Shown piece after piece: positions 11,629 to 23,656 of a stretch of DNA of 64,000 bases. The position numbers were made by a program, and so were the translations under genes. This DNA is from Ornithodoros turicata. Its lineage: Eukaryota; Arthropoda; Arachnida; Ixodida; Argasidae. The notes beneath the pieces were generated by a model that saw nothing but the letters and a program-made list of their open reading frames with translations, made no database searches and was not told the origin of the DNA. Location: positions 682,001 to 746,000 of the forward strand of contig NW_026999405.1 in assembly GCF_037126465.1 (NCBI RefSeq), read 5' to 3'. Within the stretch, counting starts at the first letter, position 1, and each line of letters starts with the position of its first letter.

Positions 11629-11672
11629 ATGATCTCACTTGTCTCGCGACGTAAGCCACAATTATTATTACT
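11629..11672 (+). repeat. Ruka-like SINE 3' tail fragment
   Basis: ATGATCTCACTTGTCTCGCG followed by ACGTAAGCCACAATTATTAT closely matches the 3' tail of the full SINE at 53,841-54,116 (ATGATCTCAGTTGTCTCGCG, then ACGTAAACACCCAATTATTG). The tRNA-like head and the body are absent, so it is a 5'-truncated copy. Confidence 0.65.
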
Positions 11673-11839
11673 GTACCTTACAGATGGGATGTGAATGCGC
11701 TGACGTTTTTTTTTTTTTTCCCCGCCTGGGAAAATACACACGTGTCGACTTTCAAAATGTTATGAAAGAGGGTGTTGTCCACAAAGGCACATTTATTTTA
11801 CTTCCTAGAAGACTCCATGACAGGCAAGCCTGAGGGATG

Positions 11840-12555
11840 GGCAAAGACATATAAACAAAGCACAACACGATGGCTGAAAAGCCTCAAACGCTCAAAAGCT
11901 TTTAAGCCATAGTGTTGTGTTTTGTTTATGTGTTTTTAACAATTGCACAGGCTTCCCTGTCATGGAGTTTATCCACCAGCTGGCCTGCATCTACGCCATT
12001 CTGTCTGTTCCTAGAAGACCTCCAGCTAACGAATGAACTGCAGCAGAGTATTGTGACGGTTTTTGTTTTTCTGTTTGAAGGAAAAAAAAAACACCTGTAG
12101 ATTTTGATACGTTATGTGGGAGAGGATCTGTCCTACAAATGGCGCGACTTCTGTCACTTCCTAGACGCCCTCAGGTATGCGGAAATACTATCTGAAAAGT
12201 GTCATCTTCAATTTTTTTTCGTGAAGCGAACCTCCATATAGTAGTTTATGAACATAAATAATATCCGGCTCCTGAAATAATTCTAAATTGCCATAAAATT
12301 ATCGTAAACTTGACCAATGCGCTCCGTTCTTAAGCTCCTATACGACATCACAGGATTTATTCTCGTTCCGGTCTTCGGGAAGCTAGATGGACCCTTTCCC
12401 TCTAACACCGAACAAAGACAGCGCAGAAATGCCGTCTGTATGCGTCAGAAGGGATGAATGGCGCGGAATGGATAACACTTTTTCATGTTTGGGCCAAGTT
12501 CGAGGAGGCCCCCATTGCTCAAGAAAGCAAAGTCCCGAGGAAAAACGTTTATATC
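11840..12555. other. No recognised feature
   Basis: AT-rich DNA with a T-run near 11,707 and an A-run near 12,080. No conserved motif seen. Confidence 0.4.
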
Positions 12556-12558
12556 CTA

Positions 12559-12795
12559 CACTCTTAAAAATGAACTTCACCACATAGCACGCTCCTAGAC
12601 AACCACCATCCCGAATTACAACGTTCTCGCCCCTGATTTGTTGAAAACGGGAGGAGGAGCCTATTTTGTGTCGTGCATAATGGCACAAAATACGCTCCTC
12701 CTCCCGTTTTCAACAAATCTAGGGCGAGAACGTTGTCATTCGGGGTGATGGTTGGCTAGGAGCATGCTATGTGGTGAAGTTCATTTTTAAGAGTT
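12559..12795. mobile_element. CACTCT foldback element, copy 1
   Basis: Near-perfect hairpin of 237 bp. It begins CACTCTTAAAAATGAACTTC and closes with the complement, and the inner arms contain GAAAACGGGAGG and its complement around a short loop near 12,675-12,690. TA flanks both sides (12,557-12,558 and 12,796-12,797). No open reading frame of note. Belongs to the subgroup with GCCTATTTTGTG arms. Confidence 0.9.
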
Positions 12796-12920
12796 TACAT
12801 GCACACCCATAAGTACGAATTACGCATACAATTTGCAATGTAAAGGATAAATGAAATGTATATATACATTGTATATATCTTGAAAAGTTGGAGTTGGGCC
12901 GGACGGCTACGTAATTATAG

Positions 12921-13222
12921 TTGAAATAAATGGGAGACAGAAGACGAAAGTAGGGGAAGTAACAAAAAAGGGTTTAGTAAAACTTAGAAATTATAAAAGT
13001 TAGGGAGGATGTCAACGTTACGCGGAAGCTCCGCCTTCTTCGTCACGAAATAGATAATGGCCACATAGCTCGTGGCCACATTTAGCTATTTCGTCCCGAA
13101 GAAGGCGGAGCTTCCGCCGTAACGTAGACATCCTCCCTAACTTTTATAATTTTTAAGTTTTACTAAACTCTTTTTTGTTACTTCCTCTACTTTCGTCTTC
13201 TGTCTCCCATTTATGTCAACTA
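12921..13222. repeat. 302-bp foldback carrying hammerhead-like cores in both arms
   Basis: Outer arms GTTGAAATAAATGGGAGACA and its complement close a long hairpin with a loop around 13,050-13,085. The right arm contains CCGAAGA, a perfect GGCGGA/TCCGCC stem and GTAAC; the left arm has the same on the other strand. The right arm is followed by a T/A-rich tail like that downstream of the motif at 47,295. I interpret it as two head-to-head copies of a Penelope-like terminus. Confidence 0.65.
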
Positions 13223-13225
13223 CAT

Positions 13226-13272
13226 TGTATATATATATATACATATATTATATACTTATATATATACGTACA
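13226..13272. repeat. TA-rich simple repeat
   Basis: Run of TATATA with interspersed C and G bases directly after the foldback element. Simple sequence. Confidence 0.7.
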
Positions 13273-14113
13273 ATACAATATTCGCATGCATTTTTGTCAG
13301 CGAAATATAAGATGGTCGAGCTGCGCCTCTGGATTGTTTCGGCTGGAACGGCTCAGCTGCTCTTTCGGTTGAGTATTCGCAAACACAACGTTCGTCAAGT
13401 ACGTGTGTGGTAGAGCGTACAATCTTATCGCGAGATTCAGACAGCAAAGGTGAAAGGAACGAGAGGAATTTCTGCAGGTGCGCGATATAGTTTTGCTTAC
13501 TGTTCGGAGTCGAATTTGTCAGCTATTTAAGTGAAAACTACAGCTGCTCCGATGAAAGTTTAAAGCAAATATAATGTGGAATAGCCACCATGTTTTAGGA
13601 CACCATCATATAGAACTTGGATTTGTCATGACATGCATCAGCGTCATCTTCTCAGTTATTCTCAGTATACTTCAGTTCTTCATACTTTTCTGCTCTTCAG
13701 CACTGCTAAAACCTGGATGGTGGCGACCTTCTACGTTCGCCCGCAAAAATTGAAAGCCCGCCCCGGATTGGCGGTCAGGCGTCACGCGACACTGAACTAC
13801 GCGTAACGCATTTGTCACAGGTTGCTAATCACTATTACAATCTGTTTTGAAGAATAAAAGCCACTCTTGGAAATTGCGGTGTAAACATTTGTAACGTGTG
13901 AGAGCCGTTCTGGAATATCTGCGCGATGTGCGCCACCTGTCGGCGTTCCTCTCTCTTCGCGTCGTCTGCTCCTCTGTCATTAACGATCACGGAGTGAGTA
14001 GAGTGACCAGAAGATGGAAGTCGTGAAAGCCGCTTGGTATCATTTCTGTGTGCAAAACCTCGCATTCAGGAGATTTCTATGGATGTCCCATTTACGTTCT
14101 AGTGTTCCGGGAT

Positions 14114-14264
14114 CAGGGGCGGATCCAGGATTTCTCTGAGGAGGGGCTGCAGCCATGGACAGCATACTATAGACACGCGATCTAGGGTCAATTAAACACT
14201 ATGTGAAGGCAGAAATTGAGGAGGGGGTCAGGACCTCTGGAACCCCCTTCTAGATCCGCCCTTG
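14114..14264. mobile_element. hAT-type MITE, 151 bp
   Basis: Terminal inverted repeats CAGGGGCGGATCCAG and CAAGGGCGGATCTAG (reverse complement of the right end) enclose 151 bp. An exact 8-bp duplication TCCGGGAT lies at 14,106-14,113 and 14,265-14,272. An 8-bp duplication with a CAGGGG-type terminus is characteristic of hAT elements. Non-coding, so moved by a transposase from elsewhere. Confidence 0.9.
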
Positions 14265-14315
14265 TCCGGGATGCATAGCCGAGCCCCTTCGTCGATGAAG
14301 CGCACGTTGCAGCTG

Positions 14316-14564
14316 CACTCTAAAAACAGAACTTCACCGCATAGCACGTAGTGCGCCAATCATTGTCGCGAACGATAGGGTCATCGCTTCTGATTCGAGG
14401 AGGGGGGGGGGCGTACGCCTTTTTGTGGCAATTACCATATAGCCAATTTCCCACAAAAAGGCGTATGCCACTCTCTCTCCTTGAATCAGAAGCGATAACG
14501 CTATCATTCGTGGTAGTGGTTGGCTATGCAGTGTGCTATGCGGTGAAGCTCTGTATTTAGAGTG
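14316..14564. mobile_element. CACTCT foldback element, copy 2
   Basis: 249-bp hairpin with termini CACTCTAAAAACAGAAC and its counterpart ending GTATTTAGAGTG, flanked by a TG duplication (14,314-14,315 and 14,565-14,566). Inner arms carry GGCGTACGCCTTTTTGTGG, the second subgroup. A run of nine G residues interrupts the left arm. Confidence 0.85.
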
Positions 14565-14598
14565 TGGTCACGACCTGCCAAATAACATAACTAGCCTA

Positions 14599-14836
14599 CA
14601 CTCTTAAAAATGAACTTCACCACATAGCACGCTCCTAGCCAACCATCACCCCGAATGACAACGTTCTCGCCCTCGATTTGTTGAAAACGGGAGGCGGAGC
14701 CTATTTTGTGCCATTATGCACGGCACAAAATAGGCTCCTTCTCCCTGTTTTCAACGAATCAGGGGCGAGAACGTTGTCATTCGGGGTGATGGTTGGCTAG
14801 GAGCGTGCTATGTGGTGAAGTTCATTTCTAAGCGTG
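14599..14836. mobile_element. CACTCT foldback element, copy 3
   Basis: 238-bp hairpin very similar to copy 1 (GCCTATTTTGTG subgroup), flanked by TA (14,597-14,598 and 14,837-14,838). Only 34 bp separate it from copy 2. Confidence 0.9.
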
Positions 14837-15278
14837 TAGTTGTTCGAGATCGCAATAGATCGCCCGCGCCGTCGCCTCACGAATGCAGCATCTTGGGGTC
14901 CACAAATTTTGCTTGGCGCAGCAGTTTATTAAAATTAGAATGCCCAAAGATATACTCAATGTACAGCAGAGCTATTACGTATCTGAAGCGCCGAAACTTT
15001 CAGAAAATCACACAATTTTCATAGGGTGTATTCGCATGACGTCAAACGAAAGCGCTTGGCCGCAATCGTGGTGGCCACTTTTACAGAGCAGCTGCCGAGA
15101 TTATCTAAGGTTTGCTCGAAAACGAAGCCTAGAATTCTAGAATTGTGTGTTGAAATCCAGTCGCGTCCATCCCCTTCTTTTATCCCGAAGACATATCGTC
15201 ATTGTCGTTCTCACGTTTTCTTTTGCTAAAACTATGGTTGCCGCATGGAAAAATCGCGCAGTTTGTCATCTTCCAATA

Positions 15279-15490
15279 CACTCTTAAAAATGAACTTCAC
15301 CACATAGCACGCTCCTAGCCAACCATCATCCCGAATGACAACGTTCTCGCCCTTGATTTGATGAAAACGAGAGGCGGAGCCTATTTTGTGCCATTATGTA
15401 CGGCACAACATAGGCTCCGCCTCTCGTTTTCAACAAATCGGGGGCGAGAACGTTATCAATCGGGATGATGGTTGGCTAGGAGCATGCCAC
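15279..15490. mobile_element. CACTCT foldback element, copy 4 (3' end lost)
   Basis: The left half is intact from CACTCTTAAAAATGAAC, and the right arm matches until GGCTAGGAGCATGCCAC. There the outermost bases of the right terminus are replaced by unrelated sequence. Same subgroup as copies 1 and 3. Confidence 0.85.
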
Positions 15491-15499
15491 ATTACAACG

Positions 15500-17870
15500 T
15501 GACGTAGGTGAATACACTCAATAGGTTCGCCATTCACTTTACAGTCCTTCAAGTGACCGTGAGTGAAACAAAGAAGTTCACTCTTTCAGATGCTTTCGTT
15601 GTGGAAACTGGCGAATCTACCGAGAGCCTTAAAGAAACGCTAAACTGCAAAGATCCCGGCAAATGTAAGATTCCGCATCAACACAAAAGAAACGCCAGTC
15701 ATTGCTTGTGTTCGTTCGTGACTTTTGAGCGAAGGATGCCCCCCCCCCGCCCTCCATCTCAAGAAGCCCGATAATGCGAAGGGGCATCGGATTGGTCCTC
15801 TCAAACAATGTCCTGCGAAGATTGGACAAATCGCACGCGGAGGGGAGGCCTATTAGAAGGGTCTCCTCACTGTTGGTTGGCCTTCTTAAGAAGGGGAAAA
15901 GCGTAAAATGCAAATTTCGGCATTTTTCATTCCGGCGAGGGATGTAGGTTGTTGGTCACCCGAGAGTAAACGAACATATTGCCACCCAGCAGCTAACTCA
16001 CTGATTCATTTCAGGAGAGCCAAAATTCCGGGATAATTCGTCGCGGTCAGTTATGAAACCCTAGTGCCGGTTTACTCCGCGTTCATGTCAACGCCGAATC
16101 CGACGCGAAATAGTGAAGTTCTTCTTGTGCAGTTTGATGTAATGCATGGCAACAGCAGACGACTGACGTTGAGTGTATTCCGGAATTCCCTCTTTGGAAG
16201 CCGGAAAACACGTCACTCGGACAAGGCTAATCAGTGAACGCCCTTCTGCGCGGGCAAGTCCAGTCAGGGAGCAGCTGCAGGGGCGTCCGACCGACAGACG
16301 TGAAGGACGGCGTCTGCTGGACACGGAGTGCGAGACCGTATTCTCACTCAGCCCTGGGGGATATCCCTGTGCTTCGAGGAACTCTTCCATTGATTTGGCA
16401 ATGCCACTCCCTCACTGTGCGTACAGGAAGCGCTGTCAAAGCTACTGTCCCTGGAAGGATCCCTCAGGGCTGACTGCGAATATACGACAGTCTGTGAAAT
16501 GTTGTTTCTTGTTAGAGTCGAACATGTCCGCACAGCAAGGAGCAATGCCGCGTTCCTTGTAGCATGGTCGCGTCTTAACTCACAATGGGGACCAAAAGTC
16601 GGCGTATTTACCGAGGACTTCTTACTTAATATATCTCGGTGCGAACGCGAAGTAGACGACCTCGGAGACAATCGCCTGCGCTGTGCTGCCATTCGTGTGC
16701 CCTGCTGGCGTCATATTGGTGTTACGATCGCTGTGGCTTCCTTAGCCGCAGAGGAAGTGCGAATCTTTAAAACACGTTTATTTAATATGTAAGCTGTTTT
16801 CGGAAGACAAACCTGGCCAAGTTGACTGTAAAGGGACGAGCGAACATTACCTTATAGGTATGACACACACGTTTTCGGATGCGATTCCAAAGTGCAAAAA
16901 TTGTCTATTCGCGGAATGAAAGATGCATTTTGCATATGCATATCCAGAGGAACCTCCTGTTTTGAACAGGTCAGAAAGACAGAGCCATATCATTCTGAAC
17001 GACCTCAGACGATGTTATACGGTCAAGTACTTTTCTGCGCAGGTATACCAACCATTTCCCGCACAGTCTTACGATTTGCGGGTAGAAATGCAGTGTCGCT
17101 GTAGGTTGCGGGTAAACTCAGTGCAGTGCGGGTAATCCTGCTTTATGGTAAAGCAGGCTTAGTCGTGTATGGCTGTGGCTATGGTTAGGGCTATGGCTAT
17201 GGCGTCTATGGCTATGGCAGGGTTCAAATCGCTGCGTGAATGCCTAGGTGTTTTTTTCTGTCTGTCAAAGATCACTGTTGGCAAAGCCCCTGTGAAGTCA
17301 GCCCAGGGCTTCTAATCTCTTTTCCCGCAGACACGTTAATTTGAAAGCAAATACCAAAACACGGGGAGGTACGATTCATAAGGACCTCAAACTTCGTGAT
17401 GACGCTTCAGTTCTCACATGAATTATCCCAAAATAAGGCGAGCAATGGAGAAATGTCAATTGTGAATGACATCATGCAGCTCGTATGCGAAAGACACAAA
17501 TGTCGAAGAGCCTGTAGTTGCCGAAGATGATTTATTGAAGTTCGAACGTGGTGTCGCCATACAGGGCTCCCGTCAATAGCATTGGTGCTCACCTGGAGGT
17601 TCTGAGGTCTCTCGAAGGCTCAGGACCAAAGTCGCTATGTTACAGGACCTTCCGGATGTGCACAGTGCAAGTTTAACACGTCTTGGCCTTCGACACTTGT
17701 GAAGAAACTGTTCTTTCACGTACCACAACCCGTTACCAACTGGAAGGTACGTGGACGAGAGAATGTTCAAAAAAGGGGCTCATTATTACGTAACGACGAC
17801 ACCAGTACAAGGCTTCATCACACTGATTTAAATAGAATGGGCGTCTTCTAGTAAAACCAATGTGACGAAG
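15500..17870. other. No recognised gene; short hexamer repeat
   Basis: Apart from a GGCTAT-rich run at about 17,168-17,213 and scattered GCGGGT units near 17,080-17,135, nothing is recognisable. The open frames around 16,090-16,790 are present on both strands and look like a composition effect. A segment near 15,790-15,900 resembles pieces near 22,930-23,040 and 29,660-29,760 (ATTGGT...CTCAAACAATGT), suggesting an old repeat family. Confidence 0.35.
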
Positions 17871-17879
17871 GAATGCTGT

Positions 17880-18156
17880 TGTTTGAGCCTTGGATTGGTG
17901 TCGTCCATACGTAATAATTGAAGATTTACACGTAAGGTAAGGCCGCCCATATTTGTGTGGCTACGAGTTGCACGTGCCACAGGGTAAGACTGCGGATCAT
18001 TTCGATCACCTGGGGTTCTTTTGACGTGCGCCGGAAATCTCTGTGCTGGAAGCAATGTTTCCATCTCCCATATTGCTACCGTTGTCGGTAAGGATTGAAC
18101 CCGCGATGTAGTCCCCAGCAGGCCAACACGTTACCGACTGAGCTACCCGGGACGGC
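17880..18156 (-). mobile_element. tRNA-derived SINE, divergent, Ruka-related body
   Basis: On the minus strand the head reads GTCCCGGGTAGCTCAGTCGG (box A region) and CGCGGGTTCAATCC (box B region), as in pol III promoters of tRNA genes. Downstream the body has CGCACGTCAAAAGAACCCCA and a tail near CAATTATTACG. These match the order and spacing of GCACGTTAAAGAACCCTCAG and CAATTATTG in the Ruka copy at 53,841. The anticodon arm is degraded, so it is not a tRNA gene. Confidence 0.7.
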
Positions 18157-18159
18157 TAT

Positions 18160-19795
18160 GTTGTCCTCTCTCCCATCTTGGTTTTGTGCACAGAATCAGG
18201 CATGCGCATCATGAAGGCTATTGTACCATTGCTTTGTAACTGTGCGCTCGATTGCTAAAAAAAACTGCAACTATATTTATCCTAATTATTCGTTCCTTCA
18301 AGGTATTTATCGTACTCAGATACTAGAATTTGTACCCTGTATTTCAATAATTCGTTTACAAAATATCCAGCCCATCTACGTAAGCACATAAGCATGCTTA
18401 CGTTCATCCTTGTGCACACCTTTGTCTGTTTTTATTCCATCTGCGTATACTACGTAATTAGAATATTATACCATCAGTCGTACCTGTACCAACCAGAGGT
18501 TCTGCCGTTATGCGGCTTTCCCACATGCCGCCTTCCATCCAGGTGGCGTTTAAAAAAGTGGCCCCGAAATTTATTATGTTGGTGGTCACCAGGGATACTT
18601 GTTTCAATGGGGACTCCCAACATAGAAGGGTGAAATATAGCTTTCCATAGTATCGAATAATATCGACGTGTCATAGGCCAGACAAATCAAAATTTGGTGG
18701 AGGATTCGCATAGGGTACCCCCGCGTCGCGGAATGGACTGAACATCCCTTACAGTCTCGCTCAAGAGGTCGAGGGTAAAGTCGCTATATAAGGTTCTACT
18801 TGAGGGCTTTCAAAAGCGCATCCGTACCACAAACCTCTCTCACGCCCTACAAGTGTGTCACGACTATTCTATTAGTGCAACGCTTGTAGTTTCTGGAGCC
18901 GCCCCAAAGAAAGGACAAAAGAAACAAGGAATTTAATGTGCGTGCTGCGTTCGCTGCTTCTTCGACAAAGCTGAGGGTACCGTAATTTGAAATCATCGCA
19001 AAAAAAATGTACAAAATGCAGGTATACCTCCCTATGTTCCCGACAGCTGAGCGTTCGAGTGCCGACCGAAGAAAGTGGCTTACTTCATCCTATGGGGGAT
19101 ACGGCCGCCAATGCATCGAGGTAGGGAAAGCACGGGCAGACGAGAAAATGGACGACACAGACATCGCTGACGCATCTGAGCTGTGTCTCTGCCGTACGTC
19201 CTCCATTTTGGCCAAGTCGAGGCTATCCCCATCATGCGGCAGTCAGCTTGGAGCCACCATAGACCAGCTGCCCTGCGTCTGCGCTATTTCATCTGAATAC
19301 CAGTCTAGCAGATCCGTCACACCGCAAGAAGATTGGCAACTTATTTGTGGTACATAAGTAGCGCGAGAAAAATTTCGTACCAACTTATTCAAATGTGCCA
19401 TCCTCAGGGAGGGCAGGTCGAAATCCACACCCGTTCTATTGGGAAGGGGATGGAGAGATCAGCCCCGCATTTTCGCAATAGCACAGCGGAGAGCGTGCAA
19501 TCAGCGCTTTTGTTTCGGTTAAAACCAAATTCCTGAAAACCCCCATGTTCGTCTTTCATCTTTTTGCTTCTTGATGAGGAAAGCATGATTGCGCTACCTC
19601 CTCGGAAATTCCTGTGGTCTGCGCCAAAAACTCAGCTGGGACGTCAGATGCCCCCACGGGAACCGTGGCCACAGCAGCGTTTACGGCAGACTGCTAAGGT
19701 GGGAGGTAGGGTGGGCCTACCGACACGAACAAACGATGATTCCTGGACTTCCCATGTTGGTTCATAGGGTTTAGGTCCTTTTCTCACCTAGAGCT
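18160..19795. other. No recognised feature
   Basis: Small open frames occur on both strands, none with a domain. No repeats stood out on reading. Confidence 0.35.
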
Positions 19796-19796
19796 A

Positions 19797-20832
19797 CACA
19801 GGGTGTCCCAGGAAACGTGTCATTGAATTCTAATTTTAAAAAACTACGCTACCTATACGCTACGACCTTATGCGGTCAACGGCATTTGTTCTTACCAGGT
19901 TTTTGCCACCTCCTGATGTGCATGTCATGTAACGTTAGTATAATTATGTAAATTTTTCCGAAGTGAACTCGGAAATTTGCCAAGTGTTACTTTTTTACCC
20001 TATCAATATAAAGATCGTGCCCAAATTGCTCAAATCCATGATAATTCACGGTGATATTCAGGGTGTATCCTATCGTTAAAAATAGCCAAAAATCATGCGA
20101 AAACGCGCGAGGACCTTTTGAACGCAATCGCTGTCAGTCCGACAAAAGGAGGTTGGAAACCCAGCCCACACAGTGATAGTAGAAAAAGCGACAGTTCCTG
20201 AAATTGGAAGAGGGAAGGTATGGTCCCAGCCGAAGCCGGACGTGATAAACTATGTCTGTGTTATCTGTTTCTACCATGCCGGTGTGGGCTGGGTTTCCAA
20301 CCTCCTTTCGTTGGACTGACAATAGAGTTTTAGCAGACCGTTGATAACGTGGCTTGCGTCGAACCGTATCAACCGGAACGAATCAGTGGAGAAGATTCTG
20401 AGTCACGCACCACTGCGATTGGTTCCGATAGGCACGATAACTTTATCAACAACATACTGAAACTCATTAATGATGTCGCGCGCTATCCTCTGCGAGCTCC
20501 GTAGAGCAGGATTGTCGGCATTTTTTTCCGATACGATATTTCCTCAATATTCCTGTCAATTATCATTAATTTGAGTAAATTCGGCACGCCCTTCACATTG
20601 GTGGGGTAAAAAAGTGACCTTGGCAAACTTCCGAGTTCAGTTAGAAAAAATTTACATAATCAAACTTAGGTTACATGACTTATAATTAAAATTAAATTCT
20701 ACATAATTAAACTTAGGTTACATCAGGAGGCAGCAAAGACCTAGTAAGAACAAATGCCGTTGACCGCATGATTCTATGTGGCGTAGTCTTTTTTATTAAA
20801 ATTCAATTACACGTTTTCTGGGACACCCTGTG
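19797..20832. mobile_element. 1.04-kb inverted-repeat element, Tc1/mariner type, with nested hairpin
   Basis: Termini CACAGGGTGTCCCAGG and its near-complement GGGACACCCTGTG are flanked by TA (19,795-19,796 and 20,833-20,834). The arms keep matching inward: AACGGCATTTGTTCTTACC pairs with its complement near 20,739-20,767, and AACTCGGAAATTTGCC pairs with GGCAAACTTCCGAGTT. Near the middle, 20,131-20,319 forms a second tight inverted repeat (AGGAGGTTGGAAACCCAGCC and complement), probably a separate insertion. No transposase frame. TA target plus CAGGG termini suggest Tc1/mariner. Confidence 0.8.
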
Positions 20833-20888
20833 TATACATCGTATGCATGCCAGCAGGAATGCTAAATGATACGCAGACGACGAATGTA

Positions 20889-21101
20889 CAGTGCTGGACA
20901 AAAGTTTACAGAACACGCTCCAGCGCATTCCTTCTTCAGTGTGACACACTAGCAGCTAATGGTACCGTACGGACTTGCAAACAGGTGAGTGGCTTACCTA
21001 GGCACATGCCCGTAAGTCCGTACGGCCCCACTCGCCGTTAGCGTCTCACCCTGAGGAACGAATGCGCTGGAGCGTGTTCTGTAAACTGTTGTCTAGCACT
21101 G
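20889..21101. mobile_element. Tc1/mariner-type MITE, CAGTGCTGGACAAAAG termini (copy 2)
   Basis: 213 bp, TA on both sides (20,887-20,888 and 21,102-21,103). The arms pair over about 45 bases with a few mismatches and again around CCGTACGGACTT near the centre. Same terminus as the copy at 11,466. Confidence 0.9.
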
Positions 21102-21181
21102 TACAAAGAGCAAGAGAAGGGATTTATTTGTAAATAACCTATATGGTTGTTACAGTACAGGGGATGTCTTCATTTTAGCTC

Positions 21182-21245
21182 CTGACGAACGAAAAACTTC
21201 CGCTGCAACATAGACAGTCTACTTAAACTTTTAACTCAGCTGTAA
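21182..21245 (+). ncRNA. Degenerate hammerhead-like motif at a Penelope-type terminus
   Basis: CTGACGA is followed after 15 bases by GCAAC, then ATAGACAGTC and an AT-rich tail with AAATAAAC. The layout parallels the locus at 47,295. Stem II is poorly paired here, so activity is unlikely. Confidence 0.25.
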
Positions 21246-22258
21246 ATAAACAACCCCTTCTCTTGCCATTTGTAGCTTCTGCTGGTCGGTTCACGTGTAA
21301 TCCAGTATAAACTGACTATTCCCACATCTTTCTGCTTTGAAACGAACACTTTCCTTTTTCTTTTTTGTTGTTTTTTCGCTTGGCGGCTTCTCATTTTTCC
21401 TCTTGTTCTATTAGGCTAGCGCGACCTTGCAATCAACAACAACTGCGTACCGGCGTAGAGCCGCAGACGCAAGTTGTGATCGTCTACATGCAATGCCGGC
21501 TTGAAGCGGGAGTCATCGCTTAAATAATACCAACTTCGCCCGCGTGGCGGCGACACCGTAGCTGAAAGTTGCGGATTCCTTTACTTCTGTTTGCATCAGC
21601 AGGGAGACTCAAAATTTTTGAACAGACAAAACTACAAGGCAAAGAAAATGACCAAGGAAGGTACAAAAAAAAAGGAAATGAAGCAACAAGCAGCTGACAA
21701 CACAAATTATCAGACAACTGCTTCAAGGCCGTGTAGATTACGACAGAAAGGGCACAGACTGGATGGGCAGGCGTACCTTATTTTGCACCTTGTCCTCGTT
21801 TCCTTGCCTTGTCGGTTCAATAAATCATTTGTCTAGTTTCAGCTGTTCGTGTCCTGTTGTGAGCTTCAGCACGTCATCCACAAGGACATGATACACCAGC
21901 TTGCCTGCGCGTATGCAGTTTTATCCTTTAAACCGACAACTCAGAACCTTAGTTACTTAAACAGACGTCTAGGTTACAAGTGCAATACCCAAGAGACGTG
22001 CCTACTGACATGAGCATCCTGATGCTCAGTCAGTAGCGCATTGGTAAATCCCTGAGGACTTCCTGGTACGTCGTATTAATGGCGCCAGTTTTCGTGCACG
22101 TCCTGTTAAGGGTATGTTACTACGCTACTTCGCTCGCACCAGTGGACCGATAGCGCAATAGGCATAACTACTAAGAATCTCGGGAAACTATGAAACACCC
22201 TGAAGAAGCAGTCATGGGCCACAAACAGTTTCCTCTTTATGACAATGCCTCAAGCGAT

Positions 22259-22810
22259 TCAACCATCGTGGTAATGTTCAGTCACTTCTTCCTCATTTGT
22301 TTCCGTCTGTTCGTCCGCTGTGCCTTGCTCGTCGACGTTCCTTCTACAATCCATCTCTCCAGTTGCCCCCCTGACGATTGTTTCCGCTTCTTTCCTCGCC
22401 GTCGATCTCGTGATGACCGTCTTGCCCTGAATGGTCCGCTTGGTGACGGCCTTCAGGCGACGTGCACAGGCGAGTGTCTTGTCCTGGGTCGGTTTTGTAC
22501 TGGGATCGCTCGGTGGCGCGCTGGACTGTTCCTGAAAGGACTCTGTGCACTTTTGTGTCTCGGCTACCCGACGTTTTGCCGATCCTTCTACCCGTCGTGA
22601 GAAATTGGTGTCGTTGTCGAGAGATTCTTCGTCGTGCCGCCGTTCCACTCCAATGATGACCTCATTTGTTTCGTCACGGTCGAAGTTGTGGTATCCTGGT
22701 GAGCGAATGGTCGAAGGACACCTGTGTGGTAATTGAGGATACATAAGTTTTCCTGTTTTCGTCGTAACCCATGGAATACAATAAAAAAAAGGGCAATGAC
22801 CCAAGCACAT
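22259..22810 (-). CDS. Hypothetical open frame, 183 residues
   Basis: Open frame with a highly charged, Thr/Glu/Arg-rich translation, no hydrophobic segment and no motif I recognise. The opposite strand is also open over much of it, which lowers the chance that it is a real gene. No polyadenylation signal or splice sites were clearly linked to it. The surrounding 21,250-23,650 holds no other feature beyond the small inverted repeat at 22,950-23,010 (ATTGGTCTCCT and complement). Confidence 0.15.
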   Translation of the reverse strand: MCLGHCPFFYCIPWVTTKTGKLMYPQLPHRCPSTIRSPGYHNFDRDETNEVIIGVERRHDEESLDNDTNFSRRVEGSAKRRVAETQKCTESFQEQSSAPPSDPSTKPTQDKTLACARRLKAVTKRTIQGKTVITRSTARKEAETIVRGATGEMDCRRNVDEQGTADEQTETNEEEVTEHYHDG

Positions 22811-23656
22811 AGCCTGGAATCTATAATTAAATTTCTTTTCGCGGGATCAAAGATGTTGTTACTAACACAAAAGGCTTATCCATTGCGTCATTTATGAGCT
22901 CAAGGAAACCGAATTTACGCTTTTCCCCTCATTCTCGAGGAGGAAGACTACCATTGGTCTCCTAGAACCCAAACCTCACGAGAAATTGTTTGAGGAGACC
23001 AATCGGAGGCCTCTCCACATTGTCGCGCTTCGTGGCGAGGAGAGGACGAGGGGAAGTATACAAAGGCTGGCTATCATAATGGGATATCCTTGGTACTAAA
23101 AATCACACCAACGCGTGGACGAGCACGTCCATCAGATGCCCCAAACTTATCGCGAACCATTGTCAAATGACAGAAGCCTCGATATTGTGTCCTACAATTG
23201 AACCTCTGTATGCAATAAGGGGATAAGCCGAAAAATCCCAAACGAGGAAAGGGGCCTGATCTGTTTGCCCGTCCCATTGACATACATGCATTTCTCGTTT
23301 CTTACCCTCCTCTAGCGGGCCAATAAATTGCAATACGGCCCCAAATTTTCTTTGGCAGGTACATACTGGTGTGTAGATGTCATTGTAGCAAAAAGAAGAT
23401 AAGTTGACTTATCCCCTGATTGCATACAGAGGCTCAATTATCCAGTGCGATTTTCCAGTGTTTATTTAACGCATAACAAACAAGACAAATTTCGAAGAGC
23501 AAATAAAAGCTTTCAAAATCGGCGAATAAAACGATCTAGGCGACTTTGATTCGTGTGCCGTTTAAATCGCAACGTGAAAACTAAAATCACGACAAAGAAA
23601 ACGCTTGATGGATGAGCGCCAGGATTGCCCGCTAAAATGATGGTTGTCCAAGACCA

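Noticed and set aside
14316..14836. Copies 2 and 3 of the hairpin family as one composite element
   Set aside because: Each has its own complete ends and its own 2-bp duplication (TG and TA).
16088..16792. Overlapping open frames as a host gene
   Set aside because: Frames are open on both strands and carry no recognisable domain or splice signals.
18070..18156. Functional tRNA gene on the minus strand
   Set aside because: Box A and box B are present, but the anticodon arm and acceptor stem do not pair and SINE body sequence follows.
22190..22600. Plus-strand 136-residue open frame
   Set aside because: Cysteine- and arginine-rich shadow of the opposite strand; no motif.
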